The notes beneath the pieces were generated by a model, which saw only the letters and a program-made list of their open reading frames with translations, made no database searches and was not told where the DNA came from. From assembly GCA_003427395.1 (NCBI GenBank), contig BFEA01000953.1, forward strand, positions 236,191 through 259,435: a stretch of DNA of 23,245 nucleotides, given 5' to 3'. Positions 8,421 to 17,838 of the stretch are shown here, one piece after another (position 1 is the first letter of the stretch; each line of letters starts with the position of its first letter). Made by a program: the position numbers and the translations under genes. The DNA is from Chara braunii (Eukaryota; Streptophyta; Charophyceae; Charales; Characeae).

Positions 8421-10119
8421 CCCCCGGCATACCCGATCATCTGGGTTGCACCCCGCTGCGGGACCGGTCCAGTTGGCGCTACCTCAGAATACAGCCTGCC
8501 TGTGGCCGTGATGACCGTCGGGGTCGCCCGGGGATGCAACGCTGGAAAACGGTGCAGTCCTCTCAACTGCACGCCAGCCTTCATTGTCAAGATTATGGGA
8601 TCGGTACAGAGAAAAGAGAAAAAAAAAAAAGATAAAAGGAAAAAGGAAAAATTTTGGGAACGAAGGTTTTATTTTTTATATCTACGTCCGAGTTTGAATC
8701 GCCACCTTTGGATGTCACATCAAACAGCCCATAGCTATAGCCACGCCATGATCCCTCCTCTTTTTTCTTTTCTTTCCTTTTCTTTTTCTTTTATTAGTAC
8801 CCCCTCTATTCAACTTCTTCGAATTCTAGTTCCCCGCCTAGTCACTTTGCGGGGAACGAACGGTCCGAGTTTGAATTGTGATTCGAAAACGGGTGGCCTG
8901 GACTGCCCGACCTTTTATTCCAGTCATCATGAGCTCGACCAGTGAGGTGCTACCGACATAGGGTCCCAAAATGGGAGCACCCGCGGCCGCATCGGTAGGA
9001 GACTCTTCACTTCCTGCGAAAGGTTATGAGTCCCCTCCTTACCATCGGACACGAGTACCCATCAGGGGTAGTCCGGTGGTGTGTTTTAAAGAGAGGGGTT
9101 GCTCGTCGGTATCCCGTTATGGGACCGCCACGTCGGGCTTGCAGTCACTTCACGACAAGATAAGAGGACAGGGATCGATAGCATAGGTTCTGGTTGCACT
9201 ATCCTATAAAGAGTGAAGGGGGCGGGTTATTGGCTACTGACCAGTAGGAGCGCGCAGGCAGCCTCGTTATTCTAATGCTAGTGGTCTGAGGTAGGAGGGC
9301 AGAGCACGAAGGTGTTCAAGGGGGAGACTATTTGTGTGTGCGGCTATCTGGAAAGGTGCGCGACTATGGCTCACCGAGACGGCCTGCACGGCTATAGGCC
9401 AAAGCACCTCCAGTTCCTCTGGAGGTGGGAGGGGATGGCAGGAGATGGGCCTATGGTGACGGTCGTCCTGGACTAGCCGCTGCAACCAGGAGGTGAGGCT
9501 GAAGATAAATGTGGAAGGGGGAAAAGAGAAGGATTAGAGCGGATCACGGATTACAGGCAGCCATCACTGAGGCCAAGAACAGGGCCAGGAGAAGGTGCAG
9601 AACGGACGGGATTACAGAGGAGGTGAAGGTGATTGTCTCTTATCTAGAGGCAGAGACCTCTACCGGTATCGACCGGTAGAAGGGGTCTGCCGGCACACCG
9701 TCCGTACCCTATGCTTCGCGCCGCGTCTGTCACCCGCGGGGGGGTCGGTCGGGGCTCCTGTAACCTGCACAAAACCTGTCAGTCCACATCCATTAAACAA
9801 GCATCGCAGAAGACCGTGACCAATGCAGGAAGAAACTCATGAAACACTGTCTGGCAGAAATAAAAGAAGTAGCTGCATTTAGTCCAAAACAATAGGATGC
9901 AAAACACTAGTTCTGGCCTCGGTCGTACATCTCGCCCCTGTGTCTGGAAAGTCCGTCTAAGTCCCCACAGATCTAGTTAACAAACGTCGCCTAACTCCCC
10001 TCCCGATTGGGTGGCGCCTGTAACGCGCCCGTCGATCCCAGGGAATAGTGCTCGAACTCTCAGTGTCAGATGTAGCCTCCCTTGCCCATCGGGGCCAGAG
10101 CTCCAGATCGACCATGACC
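8421..10119. other. 1.7-kb stretch without a recognised gene
   Basis: Contains A-rich (about 8610-8660) and pyrimidine-rich (about 8755-8800) segments and two GTCCGAGTTTGAAT-like phrases (near 8685 and 8862). Open frames lack known motifs. I could find no reverse transcriptase, transposase, tRNA or rRNA signature. Confidence 0.4.
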
Positions 10120-11050
10120 ATAGTTCGGATGTCCCCCTTCGAAAGACCTGGCTCAGATGTGGCTCCTCGGAAAGCTCGCTTCACTAAAGTACCCGCTCGA
10201 GAAGCCCCCTTCGGTCGTACCTCTTCGGAAAGCCCTCCTCACGAAAGTACCTGTTCGAGAGGGCCCTCTTCGGTCGTACCTCTCCAGAAAGCCCACTTCA
10301 CGAAAAGTACCCGCTCGAGAGGCCCCATTCGGTCGTACCTCTTCGGAAAGCCCACTTCGGATTGTACCTCCTCGGAAGGCCCGCTTCACGAAAAGTACCC
10401 CTTCGGGATAGTGTCCCTTCGGTAATGGCGTCCGCTCGGTAAAGGCGACCGCACGGTAAAATGCCCGCTCGGTAGAATGTCCGCTCGTAAAAGTGATCGC
10501 TCGGCACAATGCCCACTCAATCAAATGTCCGCTCGGAAAAAGTGACTGCTCGGCGCAATGTCCGGTCGGTAGAAGTAACCGCTCAGTACAAAGTCCGCTC
10601 GGTAAAAGTGACCGCTCGGTGCAATGTCCGCTCGGTAGAAGTGACCGCTCGGTACAAAGTCCGCTCGATAAAATAACCCTCCGGCAAAATGCCTGTTCAG
10701 AGCACGTCTATTAGGAAGTCCAAGTTCAAACGTACCTCCTTAGAAAGGCCAGTTGGGAGTGTGCCTCTTCGTTGAGCCCGTTCCGGTAAGCGTGTCCGCT
10801 CGGTGAGTGTCCGCCCGGCAAGTGGTCGCACGGTAAAATGTCCTTTTCGGTATGGTGCCCCCCTTCGGCAAAGTGTTCCTTGGTAGAGCGCCCCTTCCTC
10901 AAAAAAGTGCCTATCCTCCCTTCGAACCGTCGGCCTGAGTGTCCCCTTCAGCCGGGAACGCCCCCCCTTAGGAGGGGTCTGTTCGGAAATGCGCCCTTCA
11001 CGGAGTCTGGTTCGGCCCGATGTCCCAATCAGTGTCCTGGAGCTCGCTCC
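10120..11050. repeat. GC-rich minisatellite with changing unit length
   Basis: Between 10181 and 10400 a 58-59-bp unit repeats (TCACGAAAGTACC-type anchors at 10181, 10239, 10298), with CTTCGGTCGTACCTCTTCGG inside. Between about 10430 and 10700 the period collapses to alternating 17 and 16 bp, with CGCTCG at 10596, 10613, 10629, 10646 and 10662 followed alternately by AAGTGAC-type and AATGTC-type ends. From 10700 to about 11050 the same CTCGGTAA/CTTCGGYA word continues but is eroded. All reading frames here are repeat translations rich in Arg/Gly/Ser. Confidence 0.85.
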
Positions 11051-11290
11051 GCCTGATGTTCCGCGCCCAGCTAGAGGAAAAGTTCGTCCTGGCGAACCGG
11101 GATGTGCCCAAATATGCCGCCTTGTGTACACCACTAGGCGCATAGACGCATCTTAGGAACCTGCTCAGTCACACATCCCGAGTGGTGCGCAGTTGGCCTT
11201 GTCTCCCCGGCAGCTCCCCTCGAATCTCCAAGTGCAAGCGCAACGATGCACGATCCCCTTCTCTCCGTCGCAGGTGCTCCGGGTGCGCGC
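11051..11290. other. Transition between minisatellite and 83-bp satellite
   Basis: GC-rich sequence in which the CTTCGG word fades and the first eroded elements of the 83-bp unit appear from about 11220. No gene. Confidence 0.4.
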
Positions 11291-11618
11291 GATAGTAAGC
11301 GGACCTCCTTGCGGTAGCCTCCCCGTACGCGCAGTGATGCGCAAGTCTCCGCGCGACAGTTCTCCGTGCGCGCTACAGTGCGCGGACCTCCCTGCAGTAG
11401 CCTCCCCGTACACGCAGTGATGCGCAAGTCTTCGCGCGGTAGTTCCCCGTGTGTGCTATAGTGCGCGGACCTCCCTGCAGTAGTCTCCCCGTACGCGCAA
11501 TGATGCGCAAGTCTTCGCGCGGTAGTTCCCCGTGCGCGCTATAGTGCGCGGACCTCCCTGCAGTAGTCTCCCCGTACGCGCAGTGATGCGCAAGTCTTCG
11601 CGCGGTAATTCCCCGTGC

Positions 11619-11814
11619 GCGCTATAGTGCGCGGACCTCCGCGCGGTAGTTCTCTCGTACCCGCGGTAGTGCGCGGATCTTCCCGCGGGTGACTCCCCGT
11701 ACGCGCAGTGATGCGCAAGTCTCCACGCGGCAGTTCTCCGTGCGCGCTATAGTGCGCAGACCTCCGCGCGGTAGTTCTCTCGTACCCGCGGTAGTGCGCG
11801 GATCTTCCCGCGGG
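11619..11814. repeat. 196-bp segment, left copy of exact duplication
   Basis: Identical by eye to 11853-12048 and separated from it only by the 38-bp adapter. It begins GCGCTATAGTGCG and ends TTCCCGCGGG. The length fits the insert of a short-fragment library molecule rather than a multiple of the 83- or 125-bp repeat. Confidence 0.9.
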
Positions 11815-11852
11815 CTGTCTCTTATACACATCTAGATGTGTATAAGAGACAG
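11815..11852. other. Two Tn5 mosaic ends head to head (library adapter artefact)
   Basis: CTGTCTCTTATACACATCT (11815-11833) is the 19-bp hyperactive Tn5 mosaic end used in transposase-based sequencing libraries. Its exact reverse complement follows at 11834-11852. There is no transposase, no resistance gene and no insertion-sequence body. In translation it gives the Ser-Tyr-Thr-His-Leu-Asp-Val-Tyr-Lys-Arg-Gln string seen as contamination in protein databases. This is synthetic sequence in the assembly, not part of the organism. Confidence 0.98.
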
Positions 11853-12048
11853 GCGCTATAGTGCGCGGACCTCCGCGCGGTAGTTCTCTCGTACCCGCGG
11901 TAGTGCGCGGATCTTCCCGCGGGTGACTCCCCGTACGCGCAGTGATGCGCAAGTCTCCACGCGGCAGTTCTCCGTGCGCGCTATAGTGCGCAGACCTCCG
12001 CGCGGTAGTTCTCTCGTACCCGCGGTAGTGCGCGGATCTTCCCGCGGG
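11853..12048. repeat. 196-bp segment, right copy of exact duplication
   Basis: Exact second copy of 11619-11814. After 12048 the array continues with TGACTCCCC as expected of the native unit, so one copy plus the adapter can be removed with no loss of native order. Confidence 0.9.
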
Positions 12049-12075
12049 TGACTCCCCGTACGCGCGATGATGCGC

Positions 12076-12370
12076 GAATGTGCGTCTTGCGCGCGCGGGT
12101 ATGCTCGATCGCGCACGAGTGTGCGCGCGTAGTGCACGAGTGCGCACGAATGCGCGCGAGGGTGTGCGTGTAGTGCGTGAGTGTGCGCGAATGCGCATGA
12201 GAGCACGCGGGTGCGTTCCCCGCCAGATCGGCGGTGCGCAGTAGTGCCCAAGCGTACGCACGTGCGCGCTAGTATGCGCGAGTGTTCACACATGCGCGCG
12301 AGAATCGGCGCAAGTGTCCGCGTGTACGCACAGATGTCCCCTTCTACCCGCTTAGCTATGCGCACGCTCG
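12076..12370. repeat. Alternating purine-pyrimidine GC-rich tract
   Basis: Long runs of TGCGCG, GTGTGCG and GCGCGC with irregular ACGAGT/ATGCGC words. Such alternation favours Z-DNA. It appears to be an eroded continuation of the satellite, not coding. Confidence 0.7.
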
Positions 12371-12639
12371 CCAAGGTACGAGATTGTCGACGTGGGGGCG
12401 TGAGAGTCCCTCATGCATCAGTGCTCCCCCCCTTTGCCCGCTCCTCCGCCTCGCGTATCTCCCCGTGCGTATTCCCCTCCGTGTGCGTCCCTCCGCACCT
12501 CTCTTCCTCGTGGTGTCAGTCCGTGCTCGTCTCCCCTACGCCTGTCTTCCCCGTGGTGTCTCTGTCTGTGCACGTCTCTCGTACGCTTGTCCGTGCGTGT
12601 CCCCCCAATGTGCGCTCCCATCCGTGCCTCCTATCCCGT
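12371..12639. repeat. Pyrimidine-rich CCGTGCGT-type degenerate repeat
   Basis: Variants of CTCCCCGTGCGTRTCCC recur about every 25-35 bases with no exact period. All three forward frames stay largely open because of low stop-codon content, which explains the long but meaningless open frames here. Confidence 0.55.
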
Positions 12640-13070
12640 GTGCCTGAAGTCCCGTGCGCCTCCAACTCGTGCCTGCGAGAAGTGTCCCGGCCCTGGGCCC
12701 GGTTCGGCTTAAGTACTCTGTCGGGCCCTTCCCACAAGTGTGTGCCCGGCCTTTGGGTGCACCGTGGCTATCGAATCACTTGCAGCGCCTCGGTACCGGG
12801 GCTGTGCCTAGGCCTGATTGGGCCCCCGAAAAGTCCCGGGTGAAAAGGGCCTTCGCCTTGGGAACCAGGCCCTTCGCAGCGCCCTGGTACCGAGCCTACT
12901 TCTGGGCCTGTCCCAGGCCTAGGCGGTCCCCACGCAGTAGTGGTACCGTCCTTAGCGGAAATCCAGCCGGGCCTTGTAAGTGAAAAAAAACTGGTCTCGT
13001 CATCCAATTGGGCCTAGGCGGGCCCCGCGTCCTAGCGGAACCGTCCCTTCGGAGGAAAAATCAAACTGCC
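12640..13070. repeat. Diverged GC-rich repeat (GGTACC / CCTAGGC units)
   Basis: GCAGCGCCTCGGTACCGGGG near 12783 matches GCAGCGCCCTGGTACCGAGC near 12877. GCCTAGGC-like words and TAGCGGAA words recur (12952 and 13033). Imperfect units of roughly 95-150 bp. Confidence 0.6.
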
Positions 13071-13084
13071 CAATGGTCCCTTGC

Positions 13085-13345
13085 CGCAGTGCCGGTCCGC
13101 GCGTCATGGTCGGTGAGTTGCGGCCGGATAAAGTAGGCTCCTTGATCGCAACGTCAGTCCGCCTCACGGTCGGTGCGTCCCGGTCACACGAAATAACGTC
13201 GAGCAAGGATACCGCCGCCCTGTTCTTCAGCGCGTCGTCCCACCGTGTGGTCGATGAATGTCAGTAACCCTTTCGGTCCCAGTGTTGCCCCGCCTCATGG
13301 TCGATGAAGGTCGGCCAGGTAGAATACCGTCGAGTGAGGGTCTCG
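13085..13345. repeat. Diverged tandem repeat (CATGGTCGGTGA)
   Basis: Variants TCATGGTCGGTGAG (13104), TCACGGTCGGTGCG (about 13163), GTGTGGTCGATGAA (about 13244) and TCATGGTCGATGAA (about 13296) recur at about 50-80-bp spacing. Two of them are followed by AACGTCGAG or ACCGTCGAG. Confidence 0.65.
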
Positions 13346-15690
13346 TTGCGTACCCTATGAAAGGAAGTAAAGGGCGGCGTGGTATTGGAGCCGCCCGACA
13401 CCGGGACGATAGAGTGCGAACAGGATCGCGACACAGAGGCCGAGAGCGAGGCTAGTGATCTGGACGCGGAGACCCAGTCCTGGCACGGACTGGACCAAGG
13501 GCGTCGAGACCATCCGCCTGTTGAAGCGGTGGAAGACGGTCCTGAGGCCAGCTCGCGTCAACAGGGAGATCAGTAGCACCAGGCGGTTACGTGCGCGTGG
13601 TCGGCATCATGGTACGCTCAAGAGTGCAAGTGTGCAGGGCAGAGTGAGGAGAACTCAGGGCGAGAGTGATGGGTATGGGTGAGAGGCCTGCGTGATTGCA
13701 GATTATGGTTGACGGCTAACCACAATTCCATCTTCTTTCTCTTGGGAGTAATGACTAGCTTAAGCACGCAGGTTGTGTATGAAACCAGGCCTGCACTAAT
13801 TGAGAGAGGTTGGCAAGACGTGGGCTCGCTCATCGATGTCAACGGCATCCTCCTTCTTGCGAGGCACTGCGTGCAGTAGTGAGTACCGCTGATGACCTGC
13901 GGGTTGCAGGAGTGAGGGAGTAGGGAGAGAGTGCCACGCATACACGGGGGAAGTCGGACTGGAGAGAGAGGGAAGGCTCTGGGAGGTCAGACGAAAGAGG
14001 GAGACAGACCCATGGCTTCTCGGTTGATGTCAACAGTATTTTATTTTGAGTTGTACCCGCTGTTATCACGAAGTGCTATCTCCGTTACAGTGAAGTGGCC
14101 ACGAGCAAATGGTTGGGACGTGGCGCGCTGCCTATGCGAGGAAAGATTCGGCTGGTATCAAATCATATTGCAATCAACAGAGAAGTTGAGTCCGCAGGAG
14201 GCTTACAGACTGAGAATGGCATGGGCATTGGGTGCGAGTAGCGCATATGTGAGTACCCTACATGGGGACTCATTGTTCGTATTGACATTTTCCGCTTCAT
14301 CTATGCCACTAGTCTTAGTGAGCTATACTGTTCTCCATCTCCGGTAGGGCAGTCAAGTCTTGGACGCGAGAGGCGGGCGCTAACAGTGAGAAAGAACGCT
14401 CTACGAAGTGAGATTTCTCGATAGAGAAGTGTGAGAAGCTAGTGTGCCCTAGATGATTGACATCGGTCGTCCTCGTGGTCCCTGAAGCAGAAAGAGGGAG
14501 GGTGCGTTAAGCCTCAGCCGCGGCCACTAGAGAGAGAGAAGGATGCTCGGGGTTGTAGTAAGAATCGATTGCGTTATTTTGTTGTTCTTGAGAATGCATA
14601 TGTGCTCATTGTTGGTCGCTTATCAGTTCGGGTACCCTCGTCTCTAGCCATTCTGGTGGGGTTACCATTGTGGTCGACCAATAATTGAGGGAGGGAGAAT
14701 ACTATGCTTGGGAGCAAAGTTAACTTCAACCAGTTATGCGATCTGAGTTTTAATGAAGATCGAATGTCAACAGTAGCATGTGTGACAGGGTAAGATTACG
14801 GACGCTATAGGTCTGTGTATTCGCCATTCCACAATGATGATGATAATGATGACGCTAGCGAGACAGAAATAAAAACTCGCACGGCAGGCAAGAAAACACT
14901 GTTAATGGGTGGGCACCGTCATCAGACCCCCTCATTTTCTAAGCTCGTCATCATCACTGAGCATGAGACGGTCACGACGCTAGTGGCGAGTGACTTGTGG
15001 TAAACTCGCCTTGATCATCAAATTTTCAAGGGTCTGTTGCATAACCTGGCAGCGTAGCCATTTCTGGTTACTTTCATCGAGATCGTCAAAGGCTTGACTT
15101 CGTTTGACCGCAATTTGAGTGATGGGTCAGGAGAACTGAATCTAGAATGCAAGCACCTCTGTCGACAAAATCTTTGAGCTTGTTCCGAGTTTGAGAGTGA
15201 TTGGTTGATCAAACTAGTTATGATCCGTCTCTTGTCGTGTTCAAGTCAGCCAATGACTGTTACAGCGTTGAACGAAGGGCTATGAAGGTCTGACAATAAA
15301 TGAGACTCAACAGATGATGATGAGAGAGACATGATTGACACAGATAAGAAATTCAGCTTCCTTCAAGTTCAGTGTTACATTTAGACCTTTCAATTGTCTT
15401 ATCTGTGCTTAATTGGGGTCGATTGTCACTAAATTTCATCGCTCAGCTTAAAGAACGTCTTGTATGAAAATTATGATTCTGTCTACCCAGTCGTGGGGTG
15501 AGTACAGTCACTTTGGCCAGTTTTGGCGAAATCATTTAATAAGCCTCAACAATTGCCACCTGGGAAATGAAGTCTTAGGTGGCGACTATGCATCATTTCG
15601 TTGGTGTAATACAGTGATAGAATATACCCTAGTCAGACTAAATGAGTACCTTCAATACTTTCAAACAGAACGGAAAAAGTTTTGGCTCAT
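13346..15690. other. 2.3-kb stretch without a recognised gene
   Basis: Composition drops from GC-rich to balanced or AT-rich. Plus-strand frames at 13931-14347 and 15464-15769 are open (138 and 101 codons) but show no known motif. GATGTCAACRG-like words occur near 13833, 14023 and 14763. No RNA gene or repeat family is recognised. Confidence 0.4.
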
Positions 15691-15706
15691 TAATGCTTTA
15701 GCATTA
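15691..15706. repeat. Perfect inverted repeat TAATGCTTTAGCATTA
   Basis: Seven-base arms with a 2-base centre in AT-rich sequence. Short; may be chance. Confidence 0.4.
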
Positions 15707-16189
15707 GTAGGCTCACAGTTTTTGTGGGACAAAAGAAAAGAACCTATCGTCAAGGGAATGCTCCAGTGACTTCATCTTTTCTGGTCGATGGGGAGAAAAA
15801 GAGTAATATTGAAAAGAATTACTTACCTCCTCATTAAGTTTCTTTTCAACGGTAACTGATTTGTTCTGCCCAGGCAATCTAATTTGTAAGTGACCTGAGT
15901 AATTCAATCATGCCATGCTAAGAAAAGAAGAGAGGGGTGATTTGAACTATTACCCTCGTACTGATATATATATATGAGAGTTTTCGTTAGTGCAAAGATC
16001 AGGGTGGAGTACGAGAGTCTGGGCCCCACTGACTGGATAGGCAGACGTTATTGGAAAATGGTTTATGATTTCACGTAAGTCTTTTCCAAATCAAATTTCC
16101 GAATAACTCCTCATGACTTGTGATTTCTGGGTCTCATCATGCGCAGTATATGAGCAACGAGGCAACTTGTCAATATTCTGCACGGTGCA
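15707..16189. other. AT-rich stretch, nothing recognised
   Basis: Includes a short (AT)n near 15963-15974. No gene seen. Confidence 0.45.
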
Positions 16190-16736
16190 CTGTCGAGCGC
16201 ATCGGTCCGGCACCGCACCAGGGCAGCGCGGGACCCTCCTGGTCGCGTCACGTAGGAGTTTGGATTTAAATCCTTCGTTGCAGATAAATCATGTGGAGCT
16301 TTCGCAAGCCGCTCCGGCCGAGTGCGCCAGCCATACCTCTCGCGAGCCTCTACGACAGGATAGGGCCTACGTGAGGCACGACTTACCTACACCTTACGGG
16401 AGCTGTCACCTCCCTTCGGTGGGTGTATCCCCACCGAGCTACCAGTCCACAGTACGAAAGCTAATCAGTTGCAATCGCAGAGGTGGACCAGCCGAGGGCG
16501 TTCTCGTTCGCTGTAGCATAGGGGGTACGTGCGGTAATACGCCTCCGTCGGACCCACACGTGAATCGTCATCTTGGGGGGCTGAAGTCCCAAGCGCGATT
16601 TGACGTCGGTCGACTAGGACGCATCCCACACACCACACTCACACCACTCTAACAACCACAAGACAACAAAACATACACACACACGAAACGACACAACGCA
16701 AACAACGCGACAACGCTCCTAGCCCCTCGGTAGCCA

Positions 16737-16835
16737 ACCCATAACTTTCCAATGCGGAAGTCAAGTAGGCGTCGCGCGCGAGACTTAGTATAACAACCCC
16801 GCGGACGCAGGGCTAACTCATATCGACTATCAATG
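16737..16835. repeat. Dispersed repeat, copy 1 (CCCATAACTTTC...TAGTATAA)
   Basis: Shares CCCATAACTTTC, GTCGCGCGCG and TAGTATAA, in the same order and spacing, with 17307-17404 about 570 bp downstream. Roughly two thirds of positions agree by eye. Confidence 0.65.
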
Positions 16836-17215
16836 CTAACGTACGCAAGCAGTCGCAATGATGGCGTACCATGTAGTACCCATACTCACCCAGTCCTCGC
16901 TAATCTCGAAGGTCGTATTTGACACTCAAGTATCGGCTGACACGCGCCTTGAGGGTTAATCTCTCGACGCAGGACAACCGCCCTGGGTGGTTGGAGACCA
17001 CACACCCTCTTCTGCACCCTTATGCAGAGCGGGTGGTACACAGGTCCATACCTGTGGTGGTAGTCGTCTCTCGCGGCCCTAGGGATAAGTCCTCCCTGGG
17101 CCTGGGCGAAAGTCAAGGGGTTTGACTTTGACGGCTGCCACGGACTACAACGTCCAACTATAAATCCTAAAAAGCACAAATAGACCAAAGGTTCCTTTTA
17201 CTCCAAAAGGAAAAC

Positions 17216-17261
17216 AAGGCCTTGGGATACTCTTCCCCTTTTGGGTAGTCCCAGCGGCCTT
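17216..17261. repeat. Two-stage hairpin
   Basis: Outer arms AAGGCC/GGCCTT (17216-17221, 17256-17261) and inner arms TGGGATAC/GTAGTCCCA with a single bulged G. It directly follows the 8-bp hairpin at 17192-17212. Confidence 0.7.
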
Positions 17262-17306
17262 TAGGAATCCCAAGCGTTCGTACGTATATGCGGGTTCCTT
17301 TCGATC

Positions 17307-17404
17307 CCATAACTTTCAAACGCAGGCGCGGCGAAACGTCGCGCGCGGGTTTCTAGTATAAATTCGCACAGCTGCGGGTCAGTGTCATACCAACCAAGGA
17401 TGTC
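17307..17404. repeat. Dispersed repeat, copy 2
   Basis: Diverged second copy of 16737-16835. The shared blocks are CCCATAACTTTC, CGTCGCGCGCG and CTAGTATAA. Confidence 0.65.
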
Positions 17405-17431
17405 AACCATACGTGGTAGTCGCGGCTCCGG

Positions 17432-17513
17432 CCTCGCGATATTGAATGGTTGAAGGAATATATCGTGAGGGTTACCCCACGCGATATTGAACGGCTGAAG
17501 GACATGCCGTTCA
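17432..17513. repeat. Direct repeat in two hairpin contexts
   Basis: GCGATATTGAAYGGYTGAAGGA occurs at 17436-17457 and 17481-17502 (45 bp apart). The first lies in a hairpin with 11-bp arms (17432-17442 with 17460-17470, one G-U). The second lies in a different hairpin, TGAACGGC (17488-17495) with GCCGTTCA (17506-17513). The same sequence thus folds two ways. Confidence 0.7.
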
Positions 17514-17603
17514 GCCCTCGCGACACCTCCGCCTTCGGGGTGGGGTGCCTCGATGGGCGAAGCGAATAGGTCTTGCACGAGGGAAAGCCCATCCCCTGCA
17601 GAG

Positions 17604-17651
17604 CCTAGGGCTTGGGATGTCCTGGACAAGGACCTCGAATCCCAGCCCAGG
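17604..17651. repeat. Long bulged hairpin (about 18 bp stem)
   Basis: Pairing runs CCT-GGGC-TGGGAT-GTCCT with AGGAC-ATCCCA-GCCC-AGG, with single-base bulges at 17607 and 17612 and a 5-base bulge (17634-17638). The loop is GGACA. This is the strongest single hairpin in the tract and lies 55 bases before the array. Confidence 0.75.
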
Positions 17652-17706
17652 ACCAACGTCCGACAAAGAACTCCAAAAAGTATACCCATCTTACATAAGA
17701 CACAAA

Positions 17707-17739
17707 GCTGGATCATTCACCATGGAAACAATGCCCAGC
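17707..17739. repeat. Array hairpin 1
   Basis: Arms GCTGG (17707-17711) and CCAGC (17735-17739); an A-C mismatch, a bulged T, then the core with the CCATGG loop. Confidence 0.85.
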
Positions 17740-17791
17740 ATGTCTTCATGATATACACGAACAGGTTGCACAACTACTTCTCTCTTCTTTT

Positions 17792-17838
17792 GGGCAGATG
17801 ACTAGGTCATTCGCCATGGAGACAATGCCTAGTCGCCC
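17792..17838. repeat. Array hairpin 2
   Basis: Arms GACTAGG (17800-17806) and CCTAGTC (17828-17834), bulged T, with an outer GGGC/GCCC pair. The loop has two changes, CGCCATGGAGAC. Confidence 0.9.

Larger units (their letters stand above)
11291..12075. repeat. 83-bp then 125-bp GC-rich satellite array
   Basis: The anchor CAGTGATGCGC (or CAATGATGCGC) falls at 11332, 11415, 11498 and 11581 (83 bp apart), then 11706 (125 bp), 11940 (234 bp) and, as CGATGATGCGC, 12065 (125 bp). The 125-bp unit is the 83-bp unit with an added 42 bp containing a second GCGCGGTAGT-like and GTGCGCGGATCTTCC-like half. The one off-period step of 234 bp coincides exactly with the adapter artefact. CpG is very dense. 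Minus-strand frames reading Arg-Thr-Gly repeats are translations of the array. Confidence 0.9.
16190..17660. repeat. Hairpin-studded GC-rich tract
   Basis: Short inverted repeats with small loops recur: 16398-16414 (GGGAG/CTCCC), 16416-16437 (TCGGTGGG/CCCACCGA), 16572-16593 (CTTGGG/CCCAAG), 17039-17056 (CACAGGT/ACCTGTG), 17109-17129 (AAAGTCAA/TTGACTTT), 17192-17212 (TTCCTTTT/AAAAGGAA), 17216-17261, 17432-17470, 17488-17513 and 17604-17651. A CA-rich spacer lies at about 16625-16720. Dense small hairpins are known in mitochondrial and plastid intergenic DNA of some algae and fungi; here the origin is open. No rRNA or intron core could be matched securely. The tract runs directly into the hairpin array at 17707. 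Confidence 0.6.

Noticed and set aside
11815-11852. A natural Tn5/IS50 insertion
   Set aside because: Only the optimised 19-bp mosaic ends are present, directly joined, with a 196-bp duplication in place of a 9-bp target duplication and no IS50 body.
11539-12374. Arg/Thr-rich proteins on the minus strand (172-240 codons)
   Set aside because: These are translations of the 83/125-bp satellite and read through the sequencing adapter.
12181-12843. A 220-codon plus-strand open frame
   Set aside because: It lies in GC-rich repeats where stops are rare; there is no domain, and overlapping frames on both strands are open too.
13931-14347. A 138-codon plus-strand gene
   Set aside because: No recognised motif, no supporting homologous copy and an unremarkable context; its length is within chance for this composition.
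15464-15769. A 101-codon plus-strand gene (Trp- and Leu-rich peptide)
   Set aside because: The peptide looks more natural than most here, but I recognise no family and there is no second copy or neighbouring exon to support it. It would merit a profile search.
16572-16610. Bacterial or organelle LSU rRNA domain V (GGGGCTGAAG...TCCCAAG)
   Set aside because: A short likeness only; the order of surrounding words is wrong and the match can be explained by the CTTGGG/CCCAAG hairpin.
16190-16620. Group I or group II self-splicing intron
   Set aside because: Several stems and a GAAAGC string are suggestive, but no P7/R-S elements and no domain V could be matched.
17604-17660. tRNA T-arm (CTCGAATCCC)
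   Set aside because: The string is part of a long bulged hairpin and no cloverleaf can be drawn around it.
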